NCBI RefSeq assembly: GCF_002127325.2
Contig: NC_035436.2
Coordinates: 86,549,716-86,613,715 of the forward strand
DNA from: Helianthus annuus
Taxonomy: Eukaryota; Streptophyta; Magnoliopsida; Asterales; Asteraceae
Direction: 5' to 3'
Length of the DNA: 64,000 nucleotides
A model generated the notes under the pieces. That model saw only the letters and a program-made list of their open reading frames with translations. It searched no databases and had not been told where the DNA came from. The translations under genes and the position numbers were made by a program. This document shows, piece by piece, positions 1 through 10,052 of the stretch (position 1 is the first letter of the stretch; each line of letters starts with the position of its first letter).

Positions 1-573
1 CTTGTGCTAATCAAGGTCGATCGTTTTACACAAAACTACATATACTTTTGTTTGAACTAAGTCATTTAAACATTCCTGATGCAACTACGAATCAAGACAA
101 TGATACACCAGATTCACTTGTATTTCATTCAGTGTATTTTCGCAATTCGAGAATGTCAGCACACAAATTCTTATCATTTACTCATTCGAAAGCTGACAGG
201 TCATTTTCATCTCCAAGTTGTTGATTTTGAGTTCATGTAGCGGATGCTATGGTTTGTGAAAATTTGCATACTATAACCAATCATTTGAGAATCCTATTGG
301 ACAAAACTCCTCTTTTGTGAATCCCCTGTTAACTGGATTACACTAGAGTATGCGTCGATACGTCTTGTACCTTCGACGCCAAATGCTAAAAGCACATACC
401 TTTTAATTCGTGATATTATATATATTCTTGGACTCACTTGATGTGAATAGGGTTTGATTCGATTTGGTGATTATCTACCTCGTTACTATTGATATGCATA
501 CATACATAATGAAACCCTAAGGAGTTAAGGTAGTACAAATTTCGAGGACGAAATTTTCTTAACGGGGGGAGAA
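1..573 (+). mobile_element. 3' interior end of Ty3 element A (non-coding)
   Basis: These bases lie just upstream of an LTR and end in a polypurine tract (AACGGGGGGAGAA, 561-573) preceded by a hairpin (537-556), so they are the 3' end of the interior of an LTR retrotransposon continuing off the left edge. Unlike related element C, I find no integrase or chromodomain coding sequence upstream of the hairpin; 1-530 is AT-rich with no long reading frame. A may be a non-autonomous derivative, or the coding end may have been replaced. I cannot assign 1-480 to anything specific. Confidence 0.6.
561..573 (+). other. Polypurine tract of element A
   Basis: AACGGGGGGAGAA sits immediately 5' of the LTR TG dinucleotide, the position of the plus-strand primer in LTR retrotransposons. 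Confidence 0.8.
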
Positions 574-3500
574 TGTGACAACCGTCAATTTTGCATGCAT
601 CCGTACAATTAATTAATTTTAATTATGAGCTTAATGACTGTGCTTGATTACAACTGACACTTTAAACTGCTTACTGATTTAGATTACAAACATACATGTG
701 CATTCTTACATACAGTCACTTCAATTATTTCATACAAACTCTTAGTGACAACCTGATGCACAAACCACAGTTAGTACAGTGAGCGAATAACTCAGACACA
801 TGCTGACAATGCCAGCACATAGACAGACACTATTTTTAGGCTAGTATGGGCCAGGGATAAAACACTACACCAGTATGGAGTGTAGGGAAGTGAGGACCAT
901 AAGACTATGTCACTAGGTGATAGTTTGAGTGCCGGAAAGTGCCTAAAACGCAATTTAATTACAGAATTCCGCATTTTCAGTAACAATTCAGCTTTTAACA
1001 CACTCATATTATACAGAGTATTGACTAAATGGTCCTGGACACTTTCCTAAGTGTTGGAATTAATTTCGTTACAAAAAGATGCACAAAAGACGCTTTGCGG
1101 GACAATTAAACGCTTTAACGGAACGATGCGAAACCGAACAACCAGACATTACCCGGGACATGAAAATATTGTTAGAAATATTATTTTATTATTTTAAATT
1201 AATCATGGTCACAAAAATCCCCATGCACCATGCAAACATGACATACACCCACTATACTTGTAAATACCCTTAACCTTTTAATAATTACCTACTAATTAAC
1301 AAAAATTTACATTTACCCCCCCCCCAACCGATTTTTCTGCCATAATTAGTAATAATATCTTGTTTAGATTATGTAAGAAGTGGATCTTTGTTTCATTGGC
1401 CAAAAGAACTTTAATCATAACCTAGGGTAGGGTGGCTCCTATTCTTCCAAGAAATACCCATCATTTTGTCAAGATACACTCCTCCTCCTCTCTCCTCTCT
1501 CTATAATTCGGTCCATACCCCCCCCCCTCTCCACAACTGATTTCCATCACCATCATCACCTTCACATCTCTATCTTCTTCCACTAAAAGCTCTCTTGCAA
1601 GTTGTGAAGATCCTCCATAGAAGTGGGAAGTTGGAGTGCTCTCAAGAAGCCTTGTTCAAGCTTTTCTCACCATCATTCTTTATCATCTCATCCTAAGATT
1701 TCAACCCTAGCCTTGTGCTAGTAGTAAGTCCATTCATACTCTTGTTCCACTTTGATTCTTGTTCGATTGTTGAATGTTCATCACACACAAAAGCTTAAAC
1801 AGCTTGCTGAGTTGGATTTCCAGCCAACTTCAACAGGCTGTAACGGGATCATTTTAAAACGAAAAACGGAATTTCTAAAGCCTAAAATGAGTATTTTGGA
1901 ATAACTAAACAAATGGCGCTGGAATCATAATTTTTCGAGACCGTTTACTATTTTTAAAAGGTTATTTTTGGACAGCAGCTCAAGCTGCATTTTTACTGCA
2001 GAAAAAGTGGGTTATTTTCGGAGTCACAACTTAAAACCTGAGTAAAATCAACTCATGAAATTTTTACAGTAGATAGACACCATTGTCAGGACAACCCTCC
2101 AACTGGAATTTCGTCAAACGGACTTACGGTTGATTTTTAGTGAATATTTCCGTAAACTGCGATCAGAAGGTAACAAATCTGATTGCAGTCGAGAAAATGA
2201 TTTTCTATAAAATATGGGTAACGAATTGGACTTTGATGTTTTTACACAATAAACTTTGGAACATGTGTGACATTCTGTGAAAATTTGGTAATTTTTAGAA
2301 AAGGTTAACTATTTTATAAAAATCCTCGAAAATAGTCTGGTTTTGAGTAATAAAGCTGAAATAAAGTAAGTAACGTTTTGTTTGTCGATATGTCGGTTTG
2401 ATGATTGAAAATGAACTACTGGATATATATAAAAGAAAATGATATGCTATTTAAGCATGGACACCTCTATTTACAGAGGAGACTCTGCCGAAATTTTCCG
2501 AGAATCCGAACACTTAGTAAAACATTCGAGAAAATAAATACGAAATAGTTGTCTAACTATTTTTCTAATAAAGTTAAAATAATTATTATTATTTTAACAA
2601 CATAATGCCAATGTAACGTAACTCAAAACACTAAACTCTAAGTCAAGGCACGGCCCGTCCGTCTAATAGACGTTAGACCATTGTAGGTAGTCGTGTTTGC
2701 TGAGGAGATTTGGGTTACGAGTACCGAAGACGCAATACTGTGAGTTCATGTCCCCCTTTTTCTCTTAACTGTTTTCAGTTTTATACTTCGGGGGTGAAAT
2801 ACATGTTACAATTATTACAGACATTTACAGACTTTTACAGAAATTTACAGACTTTTACAGACATTTACAGACATTTACAGACATTTTTATACATGGTATG
2901 ATTAGCTAAGGAACTTACTGTTAGATCACGTGAATGGATAGGCTATTATCGTAAGACCATTAATCCTTGTATAAGGACCGAGAGGCATGAGTGATAGATC
3001 TATTGGGTGTTGCGAGCCCCACACATGGGCCAGCGTGTGGCTGCATGTGGTGACTATGTCGTTCCGCCGGAAGGACCGGTATGAAATACGCGTTACAGGT
3101 TTGAGTGCTTCCTAGACCATGTCACTTATTAATGTATTAGCTACACATTAATTGATCTGTTTTTCCTTATTGCTACATACCAAGGACATACATTTTTACA
3201 GACATATTTCACAATCTATACAGACACACATTAATGATTTATACAGACTCACATACACATGAACTCGCTCAACTTTTGTTGACTTTTCAAACTACATGTA
3301 TTTCAGGAAATTATGTATGGATCTGGCGGGCGTTGGAATTTCAAGTCATGTTAAGTATAAAGATGTCATCCATGGTTTTTGGGTTTTGGCCAGTGTGTCT
3401 TAATCTTGGACGAGACACGTCTTCCAAACTTTGATTTCAACTATTATCTTTTGATGAGTCCTTAGCGAACTTTTACACAATTCATACGGTTTGTAAAACT

Positions 3501-3664
3501 TAAATTTTGAAGTCTACGTTTTAGACAATGTTGTTATGTTTTAAACTCATTTTATGGATGACAAATCTTTGGTATTATCATATAGATTGTTTGATATGGT
3601 TGAATGCAATGATAACAAGTAAGTCACCCCATAATCACGCTTCCGCAAAAGTCAGGGTGTGACA
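574..3664 (+). repeat. 3' LTR of Ty3 element A
   Basis: The LTR starts TGTGACAACC right after the polypurine tract and ends GGGTGTGACA. It is the same family as the 12797-16398 LTR on the opposite strand: both share the first about 100 bp, the CCAGCACATAG region, the TTTACAGAC region and the CCGCAAAAG.CAGGGTGTGACA end. At 3091 bp it is very long. It was inserted into the RNase H region of element B, whose coding sequence resumes at 3665. It contains a short decamer array (2817-2890) and a predicted intron (2740-3306). The partner 5' LTR is outside the window. Confidence 0.85.
2817..2890 (+). repeat. Decamer tandem array (ACATTTACAG-like)
   Basis: About seven consecutive near-identical 10-bp units, alternating ACATTTACAG and ACTTTTACAG, lie within the predicted intron of LTR A. 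The C-family LTR has only a single equivalent (TGTAAAAG near 13553), so the array expanded in this copy or subfamily. Confidence 0.8.
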
Positions 3665-5320
3665 CATAAGAGCCTCAAGCATATCTTTGATCAGAAGGAG
3701 CTTAACATGCGATAACGGCGTTGGGTAGAGTTACTCAATGATTACGAGTGTGATATTCGTTATCACCCTGGAAAAGCAAATGTTGTTGCGGATGCGCTCA
3801 GCAGGAAAGAGCGGGAGAAGCCTCTACGTGTGCATGCTTTGGGCTTGACCATACAGACGAGTTTGACTGATCAAATTCATAATGCGCAACGGGAAGCTTT
3901 GAAGGATGAGAACCTGAGAAGAGAAGGTTTGAGAGGATTAGAGTGTGAACTGATACCAAAAGCGGATGAAGTGATGTACTTCATGAACCGGATATGGGTT
4001 CCGCTTAGAGGTAACCCACGTGAACTGGTTATGAACGAAGCTCACAAATCCAGATATTCCATTCACCCAGGTTCTACCAAGATATATCAGGATATCAAGG
4101 AGTTATACTGGTGGCCGAATATGAAGAGAGATATTGCGGTCTATGTGGGTAAATGTCTGACGTGCTCAAAGGTTAAGGCTAAACATCAGAAGCCGTCTGG
4201 GCTTCTGCAGCAATCGGAGATTCCTAAGTGGAAATGGGAACATCTTACGATGGACTTTATCACTAAGTTACCCCGTACGTCACATGGACATGATACGATA
4301 TGGGTAATTGTGGATCGATTAACAAAGTCTGCTCATTTCTTGGCACTTAAGGAAACAGACAATACGGAGAAGATATCACAGTTGTACTTTAACGAGATTA
4401 TAGCCTGTCATGGAGTACTGGTCTCAATTATCTCGGATAGAGACGGACGGTTTGACTCCAGGTTTTGGTGATCTCTTCAAGAGTCGTTGGGTTCTCGTTT
4501 GGACATGAGTACTGCGTATCATCCTCAAACGGATGGTCAGAGTGAAAGAACCATTCAGACGTTGGAGGATATGTTGAGAGCGCGTGCGATTGATTTCGGT
4601 GGAAGTTGGGATACTCACTTGCCGTTGGCTGAGTTTTCTTACAACAATAGTTACCATGCTAGTATCAAGGCCGCTCCGTTTGAAGCCTTATATGGAAGGA
4701 AGTGTCGATCGCCACTTTGATGGGCTGAAGTCAGCGAGAAGCAATTGACCGGACCCGAGCTTATTCAGGAAACCATGGACAAGGTTGAAAGCTGCCGCAG
4801 ATCGACAAAAGAGTTATGCGGATAACCGAAGGAAACCGTTGGAGTTTCAAGTCAGTGATCGGGTTATGTTGAAGGTATCGCATTGGAAGGGTGTTGGGAG
4901 GTTTGGAAAAGGGGGAAAGTTGAGCCCGTGTTATATAGGTCCTTTAGAAATCGCATCTCGAGTTGGATCAGTCGCGTATAGGCTTAAGCTGCCGCAAGAG
5001 CTGAGTGGAGTCATGACGTGTTTCATGTCTCCAATTTGAAAAAGTATCTATCTGATGAGACACTGATTAGACCCCCTGGTGAGGTTCGAGTGGACGATAA
5101 ATTGAGATTTATCGAAGAACCAGTGGAGGTTCTAGATTGGAAAATTCAGAAACTCAGGAGGAGTAGGATAAAGTTGGTCAAGGTCCGCTAGGATTCTAAA
5201 AGTGGACCCGAGTTCACTTGTGAACGACAGGACCAGATGAAACGGAAATATCCTCATCTCTTCCCACCTAGTGCGAAAACGAAACCTGTAGAATAGAATT
5301 TCAGGGACGAAATTCCCTAA
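3665..5320 (+). pseudogene. Decayed Ty3 pol fragment of element B (RNase H end, integrase, chromodomain)
   Basis: Translation begins inside the RNase H domain (HKSLKHIF, then [11 protein letters not shown] and [12 protein letters not shown]). It continues through the integrase zinc finger ([10 protein letters not shown]..., CLTCSKVK), the catalytic core ([34 protein letters not shown]) and a degenerate C-terminal tail (KLVKVR, then GPEFT and MKRKYPHLFP). It is broken by TAA at 3713-3715, TGA at 4469-4471 and 4718-4720, a deletion near 4780 between the integrase core and the C-terminal domain, and a 1-nt deletion near 5010. The 5' part (gag, protease, reverse transcriptase) is not in the window because element A interrupts B at 3664/3665. 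It is not functional. Confidence 0.92.
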
Positions 5321-5332
5321 ACAGGGGGAGAC
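5321..5332 (+). other. Polypurine tract of element B
   Basis: ACAGGGGGAGAC directly precedes the TGTGACACCCGG start of the B LTR. A hairpin (GAATTTC 5296-5302 with GAAATTC 5309-5315) lies just upstream. Confidence 0.8.
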
Positions 5333-7733
5333 TGTGACACCCGGCTTTTCAGGCTGTACCGTACAAATGTAACACGTGTCATGAATAAATAAAAAGGTCG
5401 TATTTGACTGATATTGATGTTTATATGTGATATTTAATGTGTTGGTGAATCCAAACATTGATAAAAATTATGTTGGCAACGATAAGGTAAACGCTTATTG
5501 CGTAACGAATAAATTGCGAAACGAACGTCGGTGACCACCCGATCAATGTTAAAATCCTAAAAAAAGAGTATGTTATGATTAGAATGGTAATTTTAATCAT
5601 GTTCATAAGGAAAAATAAATTAAAATGCTAAGAAACTCTATTTTTCGAGTTTGAGCGCGTACCGCGCGTATCTGACAAAATACTGTCAACGGAGCCAATC
5701 AAGGCAACTGCTAATTATTTCAGTAATATTTTAGTGAGATTATGTTTATAGAATGATAAAAGTAATTTAAAACGCACTAAAACGGGATTAAAACGTAGAT
5801 AAAATACCCGGTATCCAGTAAAATACCAGTTTTTACTCTAATTTACATACACATATGTATGTATATATCAAATATGTGAGAGGTGTGTATGACGGTGGAT
5901 AGGTGGCGGCTAGAGGAGAAGGTTCTACCTTCTCTCTCATCCACTTGTTGGCCTAGAAATTCCTAAATGGTGATTATGCCTTTTAAACCTTCCAACATCT
6001 CACTATATCCAAGAATCAAATAAAAAACACTCCAACTCTCACTCTCTCTATACCTCTCAGCGATCACACACACATACACACACTACCAATTTCAAATCTT
6101 GAAGATCTTGAATGTTCATGTTCATACAAACCCATTTCAAGTTAGTTTGAAGATCCAAGAGAGTTTTAAAGGTGATTTCAAGTAGGAGCAAGCTTCATAT
6201 CATCAAACTTTATCAAAACACACTAAGAACCTTGAACTTATAAAATCATTTCTCTAAATTTTGTTCTTGGTTCATAGTGATGTTGATAGTCATGGAAGGT
6301 TTCTCTTGATTCTTAAGATATTTCACAAACTTGAAAGTAATAACAAATGGGTTTTCAAAGAAAATGAAAATGGTGTGTATGTAAATGTATGTATGGTCGT
6401 AGGTATATGTGTGTGTGTATATGATTGTGTTTTGATTTTTGATTGAATGATTCTTGAATAACATGATTCTTGAATGATTGATTACATGCAAGAATCAAAA
6501 GTTGTCATAAAGAATGTTCTAAAAGGGTTTTGTGATTTGAAAAGGACTTGTTAAAAAGTGAACTTTTGGAAGTTCATGTGTGTGTATATATATCGTATAT
6601 GTGTATGCATGCATGTAATTTTTGTCACATACTCATAAATGTAAGAATACTTGCATTTATGTGTGTATGATTAGATGATTATGGATGGGGTTGTGATTTG
6701 TAAGAACATGGAGTTAATGTGTTCTTGGGTGTATTTAAATCATGTGTAATGATGATGATGTTATATGAGTGCATTAGATGCACATACATGGACATGCATG
6801 TTGATATGTAATCATGAAAAGATGATTTGAGCATGATTTGATAAAAATAATTTTTTATCAGATTATAAACACTAAAATATGAATATTTTGAAGTGTTAAA
6901 TGATATAAAACTTTGTCATAAAGTTTACTAGTCTTGCATGTTGTACTTGGTGCATTAGGAGTTGTAAAATACGTGAAATCGCATGATTTATGTGACTTAC
7001 ACAAAAACTGCACTAATCTAATTATAATCATCATTTTAATCAGTAAATAACATGTATTGTGTTAAAATATCAAGTCATTCCGAGTTGGGATGGTTATAGT
7101 AACGTTTAACGCAAAACTATGCGGTAAAACAGTAAAAAATCGGCTTTTCGAACGATTTTTATAAAACTGATTTAGGTCAGTAAGTAAACTGATATTTTTA
7201 GTTTAAATTTAAGTATTTTAACTAATTTTATGTTTACTTGGTGTTTGGTTGGTCATACGTGACTTCCGACGCCCGAAAACGTTACCGAATCACTAAAATA
7301 CGCGTTTTACAAAGAACACTAGCATGGGTTATTTATGAGTGAACCTTATGTGTTAAAATGTATTATGTGATTTAAATATGTGGATATGATAATATGTTAA
7401 GTGTTGACATGATAGTGGAAATTTAGACTATGCATGTACACTTGTGCGTTTAGAGCGGTAAAATCAGTAAAATCGCGTCAAATGTGTAACTTATTTGTCG
7501 AGCATGAAACTGATACATATGAGTTGATTTATGTATGCATGCCTTAAGATGACAAAATAAATAAGTTAACGAGATTTCGCGTGTTACGATGTTTGATTTA
7601 TGTGTACGTTTATGTATATATATTACGACGCGCATAACGTATACAAATCATAGATATATTACGTATAAATGGGTGTCTTAACGGATTTACATGATAATGG
7701 TCACCAATAAAATCGTTCAAGTCGCAAAATCTG

Positions 7734-7735
<2 letters not shown>

Positions 7736-7781
<46 letters not shown>
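7736..7781. repeat. (AT)n microsatellite
   Basis: An uninterrupted run of about 22 AT dinucleotides inside the B LTR. A second, shorter run of about 12 units lies at 8335-8359. Confidence 0.95.
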
Positions 7782-7784
<3 letters not shown>

Positions 7785-8114
7785 CTCATATATATATTAA
7801 CGTGCCAACATAATCTAAAACGATAACTTCTTGAGAAAATCTCAAAGTTATGTGAAAATTCTAAGAAACGGAGAAACCTAGCAATTTTTGTAATATGTTG
7901 ATTGATAAAATCGTTCCTACGCATAATAGGACATGTAGAAATCAATCTGTGGGATTGCGCTATTTAAAAATACGAACCCAAAGGTGAGTGTCACTAAACC
8001 CCCTCTTTTTACTGTTTTGTATATATTTTAGGGGGAAGAACACCCCTAAAAGGGTTTAATAATGTTTTTGGAATAAAACATATCTTTTGATATAAATTAT
8101 ATATTTTCATTGAA

Positions 8115-8225
8115 AATATATGGATTTGTTAAATATATGTTTCGGGGAGAAACGGTTTTGTTGAATATATGTTTTGGGGATGAAACGGTTTTGTTGAATA
8201 TATGTTTAGGGGAGAAACGGGGATT
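8115..8225 (+). repeat. Three-unit tandem repeat in the B LTR
   Basis: Three successive units of about 35 bp share the core TTGTTGAATATATGTTT followed by a GGGGAGAAACGG-type segment. They lie within the predicted LTR intron of B. Confidence 0.75.
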
Positions 8226-9137
8226 GTACGGTGTTTTAGAGAAAACGACCGTGTTGTTGGGACGAATTTACTTGGTCCCAGGGATTTCAGTAAATTCATA
8301 CAACAGTTTATATTAAATTTGTTATATTAGTAGGATATATATATATATATATATATATACACGAGGCAGGAATCATAGATGGCCTCGATATGGGCCATGC
8401 GCAAGTGATGTCGTTTAATCATTTAAGTATTGCACGCGAGGAATTGTTGGTAGATCTATCGGGTTGACAACCCCGTCGTGACTAGTCGCTCCGTGTCAAG
8501 TCAAACGACGAATTGATATTCTGTTCATTGTGTAGCATTGATTATACCTTCATTGTAAATATGTACTTCGTAATGTCTAGCTAAGTTACGAGAACATTTG
8601 ATATTATAAATTTAATAAGTAAACTTGGGACGATGCTTTGTTCGAAGGTTTCTGGGAAATGCTTACGACGGCTGACCCTTGGATTTTTATTAAGGAAATG
8701 AATTAACTTTCTTGGAAATTATATGGATGTTTTGATAATAAACACATAATTGGAAAGCTTTTTTTCCTTGGGATCAAATTATTTAAATTTGGATATATGA
8801 ACTCACCTTCCTTTGTGTTGACACTTGATTTTAACGTGTTCTTCAGGTACTTGAGTTCGGCTTCGGGAATTATGGCGTATCTTGTGGTTGTTGATGCATG
8901 TTTGGTTACTTAATGTGTTGGACAAACTTTTAAAACAATTTGGGACAAATGTAATAAGATCCGTGAGGATCAAGACAACTTAACTATGTCGTGGTTGTGT
9001 AATGTTTTGAAACACTATGTTTTAATTAATTTAATATGCCCAACAATTAAATGCATCGTTCAACAAGATATTAATGGGCACCAACTTCCGTCACCACTAC
9101 GTTTTATATTCCGCTGCGATGTTTTTGGGGTGTGACA

Positions 9138-9581
9138 AAAATCACCTCGTTACGCGCTTTCCATATGGCCCAAATCGGAGTTAGACACACCGCATGCAAA
9201 GCCTTCTTAAACCTCATTGATCCAGCGGAATAAGTGTGAAACCTTAGCACATCTTGTGTGTCAAAACCAAAGAAAGCCTGCAACTTACCCCAAAGCGTGA
9301 CCCATTGCCAAATCATCTGAGCAAACTCACATGACACAAAGAGATGCTCAGGAATCTCCAGCATTTCGCCACACATCGGACATAGATTAGACGACACATT
9401 AATGCTTATAACCAATAAAGCACACCAAGTCGGTAACCTTTCTAAACCCGCTCTCCAAGCCATGATACCCACCTTTTTTGGTACCCAAATGTTCCACTCA
9501 AACACATTAGTCGTGACTTCGTACCGCTTCCTTTGTAGCTCTCTTTTTATACTCCAAACAGAAAATATCCCAGCCCCATCC
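9138..9581 (-). pseudogene. LINE ORF2 C-terminal fragment (zf-RVT domain)
   Basis: Read on the minus strand from 9581, one uninterrupted frame matches the region after reverse transcriptase in plant LINEs, the reverse-transcriptase zinc-binding (zf-RVT) domain. Landmarks are FSVWSIKREL, NIWVPKKVGIMAWR, LERLPTW, the Cys/His set CPMCGE...EHLFVSCEFA, IWQWV, and IWAIWKARNEVIF. Upstream catalytic parts are missing because element K begins at 9582; downstream is cut by element B at 9137. This is the outermost layer recognised, into which both K and B inserted. Confidence 0.88.
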
Positions 9582-10052
9582 TGTTAGGCCACACAATCTG
9601 GATCTGTTCTAGTCGTAGAACGTAGCGGAATCGATCAGTGTTGAGGTGCGGAATCCCTCGACACCGTCTGAGAATCACTAACAACAATCTCAACGCTTAA
9701 CATGTCTGATTTCAATGATTGATAGTGAAAGTACAACAGTTCCTGATGAAAGTCAGAAAGAGCTTCGCTTCAGTAAATCAGCAAAAGGTTTTTGACAACT
9801 AGCACTAACCTACTATTTATAGGCAATCAGGGAAGGAGTGGGTGTCACCCGGTCGGATGGTCATCCGATCGGATTGCCATCCGTTCGGATGACACATGTC
9901 GTCCGACGGATTTCACTTAATAGTTTACGCGCCGTTCCCTAATTTGTCTAGACACACAATACAAACATGTACATACATATACAAAAACACACACACAGGA
10001 CAAAATACATAAGACTCAATGCAGACGGAAGCTACAGACATATGTACTAATA
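9582..10052 (-). repeat. 3' LTR of Sirevirus-like element K
   Basis: On the minus strand the LTR starts TATTAGTACATATG just after an AAGGGGGAGTC tract and ends GGCCTAACA. The start looks like a TG-to-TA mutated TGTTAG, as found in F and I. Length is 471 bp. A TATA box (TATAAATA, minus strand, 9814-9821) and a cluster of palindromes (9855-9910) are visible. The other LTR is beyond the right edge. Confidence 0.75.
9814..9821 (-). promoter_or_regulatory. TATA box in K LTR
   Basis: TATAAATA on the minus strand, in the CCTATAAATAG context that also occurs in the F LTR, is the likely core promoter of K. Confidence 0.6.

Larger units (their letters stand above)
5333..9137 (+). repeat. 3' LTR of Ty3 element B
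   Basis: The LTR runs from TGTGACACCC to GGGGTGTGACA, 3805 bp, and is unrelated in sequence to the other LTR families here except at its termini. Inside are two AT microsatellites, a three-unit tandem repeat (about 8115-8225) and a predicted intron 7984-8846. It ends inside LINE coding sequence (9138 on), so B was inserted into the LINE. Confidence 0.82.

Noticed and set aside
2710..2901. Small ORF with TDFYRNLQTFTD repeats
   Set aside because: Translation of the ACATTTACAG decamer array in LTR A.
7610..7945. Minus-strand frame of 111 codons
   Set aside because: Its middle is a Tyr/Ile run translated from the (AT)n microsatellite.
574..9137. A and B read as a single element with a 3.1-kb and a 3.8-kb LTR
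   Set aside because: The two LTRs are unrelated, and 3665 starts in mid RNase H, so A interrupts B.
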